The notes under the pieces were generated by a model. The model made no database searches. It was not told where the DNA came from and saw only the letters and a list, made by a program, of their open reading frames with translations. Below are positions 30,901-39,782 of a stretch of DNA of 45,258 nucleotides, in pieces. Made by a program: the position numbers and the translations under genes. The DNA is taken from IMG/VR virus record IMGVR_UViG_3300021138_000048, positions 1 through 45,258 of that record; one strand, 5' to 3'. The DNA is from a virus. Every line of letters starts with the position of its first letter. The stretch's first letter is position 1.

Positions 30901-32899
30901 TAAAAGCGATATAACTGATTTGGAGACTCGTGTAAATAATATTGAGTACTACACATCATTAAGTCTATTAGAGGCTTCTGCATCATCTACGCAAATTCAA
31001 GACAATAATGGATTAACAAGACCAAACTATGGTATTCTTGTTGATGCATTTAATTCCTATTCTACTGCTGACACATACAATCCAGATTTCAACGCAAATA
31101 TCAACATTCGAACAAATAGATTGATGCCGGCGCAACTGGTTGAAAACTTTCAGTTACAAAATCCAGTAATAATGGCATCAGTTGGTACACTAGCGAATAC
31201 AAATGAATTTGCAGTTTCGAGCATAAGTGGTATTGGTACTAATTTGTTTACTTTACCATATACAACGGCAAATATAGTTGTTCAAGCACTTGCAAGTTCT
31301 GCGGTATCTGCAAATCCGTTTAACGTTGTTGTTGAAAAGGGTGTTGCATCATTAACTCCTCCTATGGATAATTGGATTGATAATCAACAAGTTGTCCCAG
31401 TGCTAACACAAACTCCAACAACACAGATCCATCAAAGAACATTTGGTATCAATTTATCAAATGCTGGTGATTATTCATCTATTCCAGGAACTTCAACGAC
31501 TACAATCACAACAGTTTCTGGTTCTGGTAATACATATGCGAGTCAATTGGCAACAACACAAGTACAGACAAGTACAACATCATCACTGTCTTCAATCAAT
31601 GGATACTTGACAAATGATACAATTCAACCATATATCAGACCACAACAAGTTATTGTTGAAGCAAAAGGTTTATTAGCAAATCAAAATGTAAATTGTTGGT
31701 TTGATGGCGTTAATGTAAATCAATATATGATGACACCAAACACGATTGAATTACAAAATGTGACAGGTAAAGGATTCCAGACCGGTGATATTATTGGTTA
31801 TTTTGTTGTCAGTTCACAAACATTTTATCCAATTGGGCGTGTAATGAATGTGTACAATTATCCAGGAACAACAAATTCGAGACTTTATATTTCTGACTTC
31901 TTACATGTTGCGGGTAATTTAGCTCAATCAACTATTGTAAACGGTTCATTTAATGCTAATGGTGATTATATTTCGGGTAGCGGAACTGCATCAGGAATAC
32001 CAGTTAATTCAAGTGTAATATCATTTCAAACAAGCGGAACAATTTCCGGTGTTGGTGGACAATACACACCTTCTGTTTCTGGCACTTCAGTTGGCAATCT
32101 TTATCATATGAATTACAATGCGACAAACTTCTCACCATTCTTAAATACGTATGGTGTTTGGGATCCATCAACATCTAATACATCGTATAGCGCATCATTC
32201 CCTGTTTTGTTTAATTATACGGGACAGTATACCATGTCCGCACAATGTGATGGAACTGCAACAATTAAAATAAATGGGAACACGATTATTTCATTGAGTT
32301 CCAACAATTATGGGCCATCACAGCAAACTACATCAACATTTACCGCAACAGGTAATTCAATTGGTAATGTTAGCTGGACTGCAACAAATTCAGATAATTT
32401 CCCATCAATTGCAGTCGTAATTACAGATAATTCAAATAATATGATTTTCAGCACAACAAATCCTATTGCAGTAACTTATAATTATGGTGGTTCTGAAACA
32501 GTAATGCCATGGGGTGGTTCATATTTTACCGGTGCAACTCAAGTTAAACTTGATCCAGGAACACCGAATAATTTAGACTATACCGGTTCAACAATAAATT
32601 TCGCATCGAAATATGTTAGCCAGACAACCACATTAGCAACATATACACCGCCAGCACCAACAGTATCGGGGGGTGCTGGTGCGGGAACAACATCAATAAC
32701 TGCAGGATCTGCTCCAGGACCTGGTGGACCTGGCAGTGTATTGATTCAACTTGCATCGAATCCTGGTGTGCCGGGTGTTGTAACGACTTTGGTAACGGCT
32801 GCGACTCATATTGGAACTGCCGCAGTAAATGCAGTAGTAAATGCAGTAAGTGCAGTAACGTCACCAGTTACAAATTTTATAAATTCAATTCATTTTTAA
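27938..32899 (+). CDS. Very large baseplate/fibre structural protein (DUF4815-type N terminus)
   Basis: 1653 residues. The N-terminal domain (MLNFNVSPYYDDFDPSKNYHRILFKPGYAVQAREVTQAQTILQNQISDFASAIYSQNTPVSGGQVTTN) is the DUF4815-type start of large tail proteins in T4-like cyanophages. Later landmarks are DRYQITLTLTAIQLG, RDYETNGDYIVEDF, KGIAYVKGYRVE, YQLRDCIDFRPTRLNG, FYLGRKDLLVLTKDNSFKIIEGVPSLSPRLPTEPNGSLVVANLTLDPYTA and LETRVNNIEYYTSLSLLE. It then reaches PYIRPQQVIVEAKGLLANQNVNCWFDGVNV, after which the cyanophage proteins usually continue into a DPIAQTF segment. Here that segment is in the next gene. The C-terminal 120 residues are Gly/Pro/Val low complexity. The function is a structural part of the baseplate periphery. 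Confidence 0.82.
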   Translation: MLNFNVSPYYDDFDPSKNYHRILFKPGYAVQAREVTQAQTILQNQISDFASAIYSQNTPVSGGQVTTNLNCFYIKLNPTYGTTNIKASAFLNQVIVGSVNSDQIQARVIATSEATGTSGSIGDPPTLVIAYLTGPHFTSGQTITTLGPSNLFATIQTTTATSIAVGNSSTASISNGIFYIVNGYSQAADGTNYSIGNFVNVSPQTIILDKYDSAPSYRVGLQITEQIIDYIDDPALLDPAVGASNYQAPGADRYQITLTLTAIQLGIGNDDQFIELMRIENGNIIKQTDSTVYSAIDDYFAKRDYETNGDYIVEDFKLTPVANTINTSQYDMGISKGIAYVKGYRVENQSQLTLTSDRALTTSTITNSETFVDYGNYLNVSGLSGDFNVTTLPIINLHCVNTNNVAQGQGSSQYTSTLVGTAFLRNLQFQQSTSSSNLASYVFNACISDIQTNTLSAFANVQLSTANTIGCLDSSGEFSTVANAYYGITLTITNGTSAGDVRTVTSYTTSGVNKLFTVNQPFTLTPDYTSKFTLNFKIGDCDAITIANSSYYFTASANVDVVTGKTNGVWTGEAILQNPGSTELIIPVGAPWVQNVHNTSYTTTKNFRGGVLSGSSGVLQLNLSGSPYSFVQGSGSNYVESIYTVINSGTGKILDFTSSGNTISIGGSGTTATLTSSFYAGNTVDVIATVNVYNADSTSIAKIKTTVQGNNQSTNYSTGGVYGSQIGSYTYQDLTNGQVFVLNAGVSQSTSLYVSDVRNIVAIYDTKNKNLISPSEINIANIIGNPLFDVTNYFTLDNGQRDTYYDFANVNVIPGAPAIIGNLIVVFDYYSHSGGDGYFTSSSYPSEDYTIIPSYTAKSSGITYQLRDCIDFRPTRLNGQTSFIWNYTSSPSQSQSSAGIAIPRNGTFFNSSYDFYLGRKDLLVLTKDNSFKIIEGVPSLSPRLPTEPNGSLVVANLTLDPYTAVVGAETNNGQSNLSVQKIIHKRWAKSDITDLETRVNNIEYYTSLSLLEASASSTQIQDNNGLTRPNYGILVDAFNSYSTADTYNPDFNANINIRTNRLMPAQLVENFQLQNPVIMASVGTLANTNEFAVSSISGIGTNLFTLPYTTANIVVQALASSAVSANPFNVVVEKGVASLTPPMDNWIDNQQVVPVLTQTPTTQIHQRTFGINLSNAGDYSSIPGTSTTTITTVSGSGNTYASQLATTQVQTSTTSSLSSINGYLTNDTIQPYIRPQQVIVEAKGLLANQNVNCWFDGVNVNQYMMTPNTIELQNVTGKGFQTGDIIGYFVVSSQTFYPIGRVMNVYNYPGTTNSRLYISDFLHVAGNLAQSTIVNGSFNANGDYISGSGTASGIPVNSSVISFQTSGTISGVGGQYTPSVSGTSVGNLYHMNYNATNFSPFLNTYGVWDPSTSNTSYSASFPVLFNYTGQYTMSAQCDGTATIKINGNTIISLSSNNYGPSQQTTSTFTATGNSIGNVSWTATNSDNFPSIAVVITDNSNNMIFSTTNPIAVTYNYGGSETVMPWGGSYFTGATQVKLDPGTPNNLDYTGSTINFASKYVSQTTTLATYTPPAPTVSGGAGAGTTSITAGSAPGPGGPGSVLIQLASNPGVPGVVTTLVTAATHIGTAAVNAVVNAVSAVTSPVTNFINSIHF

Positions 32900-32952
32900 T
32901 ATGCAAACGATTAAAGATTATAAAAAAATAACCGTATAACTTGGAAGAATAA

Positions 32953-35136
32953 ATGGGAACACAAACAAACGCAACAACAATACCAGTACAATCGTCTGTT
33001 ATTACTGCATATGATAAAACAACTAAAATTGCAACATTAGCAGAGCCTGTTAATTTATCTTTAGGTTATAATGGTGTTGTTGGAGATGTTACTTCGACAT
33101 ATAATATTATTGGTACAGACTATAATATGTCTCAATCAGTTGCAAAAGGCACATCTATACCAAATTTATCTACGGATGAACAAGGTAATTTTTCTGCTAT
33201 TTTTAATTTACCAGGAAGCCAATTCCAAACAGGTTCAAGAATCTTTAGAATTGATAATAGAGTAGTCTCATCAGACCCAACAACTGCAACTACATATGCA
33301 GAAGCAACATTTACCGCATCAGGTTTGCAAGTAAATGCATCCGGAGCAGATTTTGGTCCTTCAGTTGACTCAAGTGCATCATCATTTACTGCGACTACAA
33401 CAATTAGTAATCAATCTATTACTACAAATTCAACCGCAAAATACACACCATTTGATCCTATTGCACAAACTTTTATCATTTCAAAAGATCAATATCCTAA
33501 TGGAGCGTTTTTAAATTCAATTAAATTGTTTTTTGCTTCAAAACCTGGATCAACAGTACCGATCACAATATCACTTGTTAACACGTTGAATGGTGTGCCA
33601 AATGGTTCTACACTGGATTATTCTACAGTTACATTATATCCAAACCAAGTTAATGTAAGCGCAAATCCTCAATTTTTGGATACAACAGCATCAACAAACT
33701 TTGAATTCAATGCTCCAGTTTATGTTCAAGCTGGCGTTTTATATGCCATATTAATTAATACAAAATCGGCAGATTATACTCTATGGTATGCACAACAAAA
33801 TTCTACGGCGATACAATCAACCGCAAAAGCAAATCCAACAGATGTAAATCCTGCAAATCCCACAAAAATTGGTCAAGCCCCATATGTTGGTGGTTTATTT
33901 GAATCTCAGAACTCTATTACGTGGTCTGTAGATCAAACTAAAGATTTAATGTTTGTTATTGATCAGTGTGTATTCAACACGAATGTTCAAGCAATTATAC
34001 CTTTTGTCGTGCCTCTTGGTGCACCATTCAGAAAACTTGGAACAAATGATATCAAACATAAACTTATACCTTATGCAGTGTCACAAATTGTTGGTAACTA
34101 TTCAACCCCCTCTGAAATTGATGCCTTTAATGTGACCGCTACTCAATTTGTACCAACAGACACATCTGCAACATATCAATATCAAGCTACGGTTCTTAAT
34201 GGATTATCTACAACTACAGCACAAAATATTATTCCTGGTCATTATGGAACTCCAACATACAACGATGTTAAATTAAATGATGGTCAAGGACCGAGAGTTA
34301 TTAATCCTAGTTCTAATAGTTCATTTGTCTTAACAACTACCTTAGCATCAAATGATAAGAATGTAAGTCCAGTTATTTCTGATGATGGTATGTCTTTGTA
34401 TACAATACAATATGCAATAAATAATATGGGGCTTACAAATACTGCAATTCAGCTTATAAGTTCGGGAAACAATTATTCGACAAGTACTTATGCGAATGTT
34501 TCTGCTCCAACACTATCAGGTGGGGTACAATGCGCTGTGGGTCTTAATCTAGATGCAAATGGAAATATTATTTCCGTTTATACTCAGACTACTGGCAGTG
34601 GCTATATTACAACACCAACTATAACTATTACAGATCCAAATCCAACACGTACTTCAAGTAATGCAAACGCATCAGTAATAATTTCTGGAGAAACATCTGC
34701 AACCGGTGGAAATGCATCTTCTAAGTATTTTACTAAACCGGTTGTTTTACAGCCAGGAAATGATTCTGGTGATTTAAGAGTTTACTATACGGCATATCAA
34801 CCAGTTGGAACTGCCGTGTATGTTTACTATAAGATTTTAAGTTCACAAGACAGTTCAACATTCACATCTCAGAACTGGCAATTAATGACACCCACAACGA
34901 ATGTGAACACATATTCACAAAGACCCGATCAATTAATTGAGTATGAGTGTGCTCCAGGTATTTGGGGTTCCGGACAAGCGAATAATAGAATTTCTTATTT
35001 AAGTTCAAATGGTACTTTGTACAATAATTTTATTCAATTTGCAATTAAGGTTGTAATGGCAACAAACGACAACACAAATGTACCGTATTTAACTGATATT
35101 CGTGCTATTGCGTTACCATCTGGAACGGGAATTTAA
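32953..35136 (+). CDS. Large baseplate/fibre protein, C-terminal companion of the preceding gene
   Basis: 727 residues, in a different reading phase from the preceding gene, with GGAAG 5 bases before its ATG. It begins abruptly in a domain-like stretch (VQSSVITAYDKTTKIATLAEPVNLS), then NLSTDEQGNFSAIFNLPGSQFQTGSRIFRIDN and FDPIAQTFIISKDQYPNGAFLNSIKLFFASKPGSTVPITISL. Next come NFEFNAPVYVQAGVLYAILI and GGLFESQNSITWSVDQTKDLMFVIDQCVF. These follow the C-terminal region of the single large protein known from T4-like cyanophages. A GxxYS/GxGYIT beta motif lies at about 495-560. It probably assembles with the upstream protein as one complex. Confidence 0.8.
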   Translation: MGTQTNATTIPVQSSVITAYDKTTKIATLAEPVNLSLGYNGVVGDVTSTYNIIGTDYNMSQSVAKGTSIPNLSTDEQGNFSAIFNLPGSQFQTGSRIFRIDNRVVSSDPTTATTYAEATFTASGLQVNASGADFGPSVDSSASSFTATTTISNQSITTNSTAKYTPFDPIAQTFIISKDQYPNGAFLNSIKLFFASKPGSTVPITISLVNTLNGVPNGSTLDYSTVTLYPNQVNVSANPQFLDTTASTNFEFNAPVYVQAGVLYAILINTKSADYTLWYAQQNSTAIQSTAKANPTDVNPANPTKIGQAPYVGGLFESQNSITWSVDQTKDLMFVIDQCVFNTNVQAIIPFVVPLGAPFRKLGTNDIKHKLIPYAVSQIVGNYSTPSEIDAFNVTATQFVPTDTSATYQYQATVLNGLSTTTAQNIIPGHYGTPTYNDVKLNDGQGPRVINPSSNSSFVLTTTLASNDKNVSPVISDDGMSLYTIQYAINNMGLTNTAIQLISSGNNYSTSTYANVSAPTLSGGVQCAVGLNLDANGNIISVYTQTTGSGYITTPTITITDPNPTRTSSNANASVIISGETSATGGNASSKYFTKPVVLQPGNDSGDLRVYYTAYQPVGTAVYVYYKILSSQDSSTFTSQNWQLMTPTTNVNTYSQRPDQLIEYECAPGIWGSGQANNRISYLSSNGTLYNNFIQFAIKVVMATNDNTNVPYLTDIRAIALPSGTGI

Positions 35137-35137
35137 T

Positions 35138-35356
35138 ATGTTGGTCAAAGTTGAGGGAACTACTTTTGTTAGAGATACAGATAGTATGGCTCTAATAAAC
35201 ACGAATTCCGCAGAAAAAAATGAATATAAAACTAAAGTAAGAATGATAAACACTCAAAGAGATGAAATAAATAATGTCAAGAAAGAAATTGATTCGATCA
35301 AGGATGACATGAAGGTGATTAAAGAATTACTTTTTGCGATGAATAATAACAAATAA
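35138..35356 (+). CDS. Small coiled-coil virion protein
   Basis: 72 residues from the ATG at 35138, one base after the upstream stop. The N-terminal VKVEGTTFVRDTDSMALINTNSAEKNEYKTKVRM is followed by a heptad-like coil (NTQRDEINNVKKEIDSIKDDMKVIKELLFAM). I recognise this pattern (VEGtxFVRDtxSMALIN...) from small conserved proteins in the tail cluster of T4-like cyanophages. Its function is unknown, but placement among fibre genes and the coil suggest a structural or assembly role. Confidence 0.75.
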   Translation: MLVKVEGTTFVRDTDSMALINTNSAEKNEYKTKVRMINTQRDEINNVKKEIDSIKDDMKVIKELLFAMNNNK

Positions 35357-35364
35357 AGGTTCAG

Positions 35365-38300
35365 ATGTCAACGATTTATACCGCACCACTTGTACCAGTA
35401 ATGACGTATGCTAATACGTTTGTGGACTGGTTTACGACAACAAACACAATGGTTGTCGATTTCAACAACTTTACCGCAAACGCATATGCAAAAAATACTG
35501 GTACATTATACCTCAATGAACCTTCAACTGCTTTAGTTGTCGGTAATGGTGTTGCACAATTTGGCGCTCAACTACAATCTTCAGGTCCAGGTTCTTATGT
35601 TACAGTTGATAATGATTTGACAATTAATTATGGTCAATTATTAATTTCAAATGCTAATATCATATCAGTTATTGTCAATGGTGCCTCTCAGTGGGGTAAC
35701 ACAATTTATGCCAATGGTTCTGGTGAAGGCCTTTATGTTGCAAACTCTGCGCGGATTATAGGAACTGCTAATATTATAGGTAACACATATTTTGCATCTT
35801 CAATTTTTGTAACTGGCCCTGTTACACTAAATGTATTGACCGTTCTAGGTAATACCGCAATCGATAATACTGTATTCATCACCGGCACGACAAATGTATA
35901 TAACACAATTAATTCTACAGCTAACGTTAATGCGATATGGGTAAATGCGCTTGACGGTTTCACTGGAACACTATCAACAATTAGTGGTTATGCAAACGCA
36001 GGACGTATCTCTGTTACAAATGACGGTCAAATTGGTACTCAATTAATAGTCGGCGATTCTATTTTTACTGCAAACGGTAATTATGCAAATACCTTGCAAG
36101 CAAACAATGTATTATTTGCAAATGTGAGTTATGCAAATACATTACAAGCAAACGTAAGTACTAATACTGCTACCGCAAATGCGATTGTTGGTAATATTGT
36201 GACCGTCAATTCTTCGGTCACTCTTGCAAATTCAATTTATGCAAATAACATCACATCTAATACAAATATAAAAGCTAATATTATTACTGCCAATTCAACA
36301 AATTCCGCAGTAATCAATGTTAATTCTATATCATCTAATTTACAATTCGGAAATACATCAATTATTTCTATTGCTAATGTAACAAACACCTTAAATGTTA
36401 ACACCGGTATTGCTTATATCAATACTGCTTTTGCAAATACTATCACTAGTGGTAATGTTATAGCCACGACAGCTAATATTGCAACCGCCAATATCTCTAA
36501 TGCAATTATTAATAACTCTACAGTTAATACTGAAAGTGTAAATATTGCAACAATAACTTTAGCTAATGTAACAAACACCTTAAATGTTAACACCGGTATT
36601 GCTTATATCAATACTGAGTATGTAAATTCATCTACAATTTTAACGAATCTTAATGCGAATAATGAGTGGGCTAATGTTATTACTGCGAATAATTCAATTG
36701 TAACTCCGCTTTTAAATGTTACTCAATATTTAATTGCAAACGTCGCCAATTCATATCTTGGTAATGTATATGCTGGAAATTTAACTGTTTCTGGTAATTT
36801 ATTTCTACAATTACCGACAGTTTATACTTCAAACAATTTTATATTATATCAATTAGAACCAGGACCACCACAATTTGCAGATTTCTCTATTAATCGTGGT
36901 ACTAGTGCAACACCTGCACAGCTACAATGGTATGAAATTAATAAGCAATGGCAAATTAATAATGTTACAACGAATTATTTTTGGCCTATTTTAACTGGTG
37001 AAGTTTTAAATGACAGCATCACGAATCATAGTTCAGGAAACGTTGCAACATCAACGGCGGTATATAGTGCAAATTTATATACGCAATCAGCCTATAATTT
37101 TGCCAACAGCGTAAATACTTATGCATATGCCGCCTATGCTTCCCAAAACATTACCGCATCATTTGCTAATAGTGCATTTACATTCGCAAATAACGTAAAC
37201 ACTTATGCGTATGCCGCTTATGCTTCCCAAAACATTACCGCATCATTTGCAAACTCGGCATATGCTCAATCAAATTCAGCGGTAGCCAATACAATTCAAA
37301 CTCAAATATTTGCCAACAGCGTAAATACTTATGCATATGCCGCATATGGTTTTGCAAACACTGTTAGCGTATATTCTTCTGCCTCATACGCATCGCAAAA
37401 TATAACCGCTTCTTTTGCTAATTCAGCATATACCGCACAAAATACAACTGCTTCCTTTGCTAATGGTGCATTTAGTAGGGCAAACAATTCTGTAAATTCA
37501 TTTACAGGTACAACTGGATCAATAACACCTACTTCGGGTGCTGTGACTTTTTCTAGTGCAAATGGTGTGACAATCACGGGTTCTGGAAGTACGTTCACGT
37601 TTTCAACACCGCAGGATATAAGAACAACTGCATCACCCACATTTAGTGCATTAACACTTTCAAACGCATTGTCAATTACTAATGGGGGTACAGGCAGTAC
37701 AAGTGCGGCGACTGCATTACAAAATTTAACAAATCCAACATCACAACAAATAGGATACATTTTCTATACAAGTGGGCCAGGTGGTTTTGGATGGATGGCA
37801 AACAATGCGGCCAACGTCGGTGTAACGACTTTAACTGGAGCTACATCGAGTATAGTTAATGCTCAATTGGCATTACAAGATTTGTATACTATAAAAGCTA
37901 CTCTTGCATCTCCAGCATTTACAGGTAATCCGACTGCAACAACACAAGCAACTACTGATACCTCAACCAAATTAGCGACAACGGCGTTTGTAACCGCATT
38001 TGCAAATGCTGGATATATATTGACACATAGTATCACAGGGAAATCTGGCTCTGCAACAAATCTTGCGGGTGGTACAACACCAGGACAAATACCATATCAA
38101 ACTGCCGCAGGTGCAACTTCATTTACTGCCGCAGGTACAAATTCTCAAGTGTTGATTGGTGGCTCTGCACCATCATGGGCGAGTACTGGAGTAGGAATTA
38201 GTATTACGGGTTCTTCGGGGTCTGCGGGTTACTTGACTGGTGGTTCAAGTGGAAGTATACCCTATCAACAATCAACAGGTCAATCTGGATGGTTAGGTAT

Positions 38301-39156
38301 AGGAACTCAAAATCAAATATTGTCGGTCAGTGGTTCTGGATTACCGGCATGGATTAACCCAAGTTCAATTTCTGGTGTTAGTAGTGCAACAAATCTTGCG
38401 GGTGGCTCAACATCAGTAATACCATATCAAACTGCCGCAGGTGCAACTTCATTTATTGGAGCCCCCTCTACTGCATCAACATACTTGCAATGGAATGGTA
38501 CCGGTTTTACTTGGGCCGCTATTAGTGGTACAGCATCTCAGGCAACAAATATAGCTAATGGTGGAGTGGGGCAAATACCATATCAAACCGGCGCCGGTTC
38601 AACTTCATTTATATCACAAGGCGCCTCAAATCAAGTACTGATTGGTAACGGTGCTTCTGCTCCATCATGGACAAGTACCCCAACTTTCACTGGGCTAACT
38701 GTGAGTGGTGCATTAAGTGGTATGACATCATTAGCTATGACTGGTGGTGGTGGTAGTATAACTAATGTGACATCATTAAGCATGAATGGTACATTAAGTG
38801 GTGCTTCATCAATTTCATCAACCGGTAATATTACTGCATATTCTGGTTCAGACAAAAAATGGAAAGAAAATATTAGAGATATTGTTGGTGCTCTAGATAT
38901 TGTTGATACTGTTGGTGGTAAACTATTCGATTGGACTGATGAATATATTCAACAAAATGGCGGTGCAGATAACTACCTAATGCAAAAATCTGATTTTGGT
39001 GTTATCGCTCAAGATTTATTGACAATATTTCCAGTTGCGACACGAACTAGATTTGATGGTTCTCTTGCAGTTGACTACCAAAAATTAGTTGCAGTCGCAT
39101 TTGCCGCTATTAATGAATTACGTGCAGAAGTTAAAGAATTAAAGAAATCCAAGTAA
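35365..39156 (+). CDS. Long tail fibre with C-terminal S74 self-cleaving chaperone domain
   Basis: 1263 residues. After an N-terminal attachment region (1-110) comes a long beta/Asn-rich shaft with a 63-residue duplication (ANVTNTLNVNTGIAYINT twice). At about 570-710 there are 28-residue repeats of the form ASQNITASFANSA and FANSVNTYAYAAY. Next are GGTGSTSAATALQNL and several GxIPYQTAAGATSF...QVLIGGSAPSW modules. The last about 105 residues are an S74 intramolecular chaperone (GSDKKWKENIRDI, KLFDWTD, SDFGVIAQDLLTIFP, LAVDYQKLVAVAFAAINELRAEVKEL). It has the catalytic Ser1162, Asp1163 and a Lys five residues later, predicting release of a roughly 102-residue C-terminal piece after trimer folding. 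It is a host-binding fibre by context. Confidence 0.88.
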   Translation: MSTIYTAPLVPVMTYANTFVDWFTTTNTMVVDFNNFTANAYAKNTGTLYLNEPSTALVVGNGVAQFGAQLQSSGPGSYVTVDNDLTINYGQLLISNANIISVIVNGASQWGNTIYANGSGEGLYVANSARIIGTANIIGNTYFASSIFVTGPVTLNVLTVLGNTAIDNTVFITGTTNVYNTINSTANVNAIWVNALDGFTGTLSTISGYANAGRISVTNDGQIGTQLIVGDSIFTANGNYANTLQANNVLFANVSYANTLQANVSTNTATANAIVGNIVTVNSSVTLANSIYANNITSNTNIKANIITANSTNSAVINVNSISSNLQFGNTSIISIANVTNTLNVNTGIAYINTAFANTITSGNVIATTANIATANISNAIINNSTVNTESVNIATITLANVTNTLNVNTGIAYINTEYVNSSTILTNLNANNEWANVITANNSIVTPLLNVTQYLIANVANSYLGNVYAGNLTVSGNLFLQLPTVYTSNNFILYQLEPGPPQFADFSINRGTSATPAQLQWYEINKQWQINNVTTNYFWPILTGEVLNDSITNHSSGNVATSTAVYSANLYTQSAYNFANSVNTYAYAAYASQNITASFANSAFTFANNVNTYAYAAYASQNITASFANSAYAQSNSAVANTIQTQIFANSVNTYAYAAYGFANTVSVYSSASYASQNITASFANSAYTAQNTTASFANGAFSRANNSVNSFTGTTGSITPTSGAVTFSSANGVTITGSGSTFTFSTPQDIRTTASPTFSALTLSNALSITNGGTGSTSAATALQNLTNPTSQQIGYIFYTSGPGGFGWMANNAANVGVTTLTGATSSIVNAQLALQDLYTIKATLASPAFTGNPTATTQATTDTSTKLATTAFVTAFANAGYILTHSITGKSGSATNLAGGTTPGQIPYQTAAGATSFTAAGTNSQVLIGGSAPSWASTGVGISITGSSGSAGYLTGGSSGSIPYQQSTGQSGWLGIGTQNQILSVSGSGLPAWINPSSISGVSSATNLAGGSTSVIPYQTAAGATSFIGAPSTASTYLQWNGTGFTWAAISGTASQATNIANGGVGQIPYQTGAGSTSFISQGASNQVLIGNGASAPSWTSTPTFTGLTVSGALSGMTSLAMTGGGGSITNVTSLSMNGTLSGASSISSTGNITAYSGSDKKWKENIRDIVGALDIVDTVGGKLFDWTDEYIQQNGGADNYLMQKSDFGVIAQDLLTIFPVATRTRFDGSLAVDYQKLVAVAFAAINELRAEVKELKKSK
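36373..36616 (+). repeat. 55-bp exact direct repeat pair within the S74 fibre gene
   Basis: Bases 36373-36427 and 36562-36616 are identical over 55 bp, starting GCTAATGTAACAAACACC and ending ATCAATACTG. The offset is 189 bp (63 codons, or nine heptads), so the repeat is in frame and could expand or contract by recombination without breaking the gene. Confidence 0.85.
37099..37343 (+). repeat. Tandem coiled-coil repeat units in the S74 fibre gene
   Basis: A 32-bp unit (TATGCTTCCCAAAACATTAC onward) is identical at 37135-37166 and 37219-37250, 84 bp apart (28 codons, four heptads). A 35-bp unit starting TTTGCCAACAGCGTAAATAC is identical at 37099-37133 and 37309-37343. The encoded protein alternates ASQNITASFANSA and FANxVNTYAYAAY. 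Confidence 0.8.
38088..38455 (+). repeat. 38-bp exact repeat of the PYQTAAGATSF module
   Basis: Bases 38088-38125 and 38418-38455 are identical, encoding the core of the GxIPYQTAAGATSF module. They belong to a set of diverged modules in the distal part of the S74 fibre. Confidence 0.75.
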
Positions 39157-39162
39157 TCCTCT

Positions 39163-39180
39163 CTTACTAAATATAGTAAG
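39163..39180. other. Perfect hairpin between fibre gene and next gene
   Basis: CTTACTA (39163-39169) and TAGTAAG (39174-39180) are inverted repeats around AATA. No T-run follows, so it is not a typical terminator. It could be an RNA-processing site, a weak transcription attenuator or a protein-binding palindrome. Confidence 0.4.
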
Positions 39181-39200
39181 ACTACACATAATAAGAAAAA

Positions 39201-39554
39201 ATGGCCGCAGGATATCAAGACTTATATATTGAACAAGGTTCGACCTTTACGTTTACAATCACACTGGATGATGTTTATGGTGATGTATATGCATTATCTG
39301 GTGCGAATGTTTATAGTAGCATGAAATACTCTTACTATACATCCAATGTAGCCGCTTCATTTTCAACTCAAGTTTCCGCTAATACAGGTGAAGTAACCTT
39401 TACATTAGATTCCGCCAATACGGCAAATATTTCTCCAGGACGATATGTTTATGATGCTGTTCTTTCATATTATGTAGGTGCTGGACAAGCAAATACAGTT
39501 ATCAGAATTCTTGAAGGAATTGCTCAAGTTGTTCCTGGCGTAACACCGGGGTAA
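39201..39554 (+). CDS. Conserved small virion protein, beta-rich
   Basis: 117 residues. The N terminus GYQDLYIEQGSTFTFTITLDD, the middle VSANTGEVTFTLDSANTANISPGRYVYDAVLSYY and the end VIRILEGIAQVVPGVTPG follow a small protein family found in tail clusters of T4-like cyanophages, where the pattern QGxTF...TxxIxxGRYxYDxxV...EGxxxVxPxVT recurs. It resembles an immunoglobulin-like or fibre-base domain, with no catalytic motif. Only a weak ribosome site (AAGAAAA) precedes the ATG. Confidence 0.75.
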   Translation: MAAGYQDLYIEQGSTFTFTITLDDVYGDVYALSGANVYSSMKYSYYTSNVAASFSTQVSANTGEVTFTLDSANTANISPGRYVYDAVLSYYVGAGQANTVIRILEGIAQVVPGVTPG

Positions 39555-39557
39555 CAA

Positions 39558-39782
39558 ATGGCAACAAATCCACCATCAACAGTCAAAGTAACTATAGGGC
39601 AAAATACACCAAAAGTATCTGCTTTATCTTATGGCGGTCTTCGCACTCTTGCAGGCTCAACAGACTTGAATCTTTCGGGTGCTCAAGACGGTGATGTCGT
39701 TGTTTATTCACTGACGAATAAACTTTTTTATGTTCAAAATTTTCAAAATGCCATCACAACTATAGATAACGGATACTTTTAA
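39558..39782 (+). CDS. Conserved small virion protein
   Basis: 74 residues, 3 bases after the previous gene and overlapping the next start by one base (TAATG). It contains VKVTIGQNTPKVSALSYGGLRTLAGSTDLNLSGAQDGDVVVYSLTNKLFYVQ. The GAxDGDVxVYxxxxxxxxV strand pair is typical of small fibre-attachment or decoration domains in tail clusters of T4-like phages. Its tight coupling to the giant fibre gene suggests that it helps assemble or anchor that fibre. No function is established from sequence. Confidence 0.72.
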   Translation: MATNPPSTVKVTIGQNTPKVSALSYGGLRTLAGSTDLNLSGAQDGDVVVYSLTNKLFYVQNFQNAITTIDNGYF

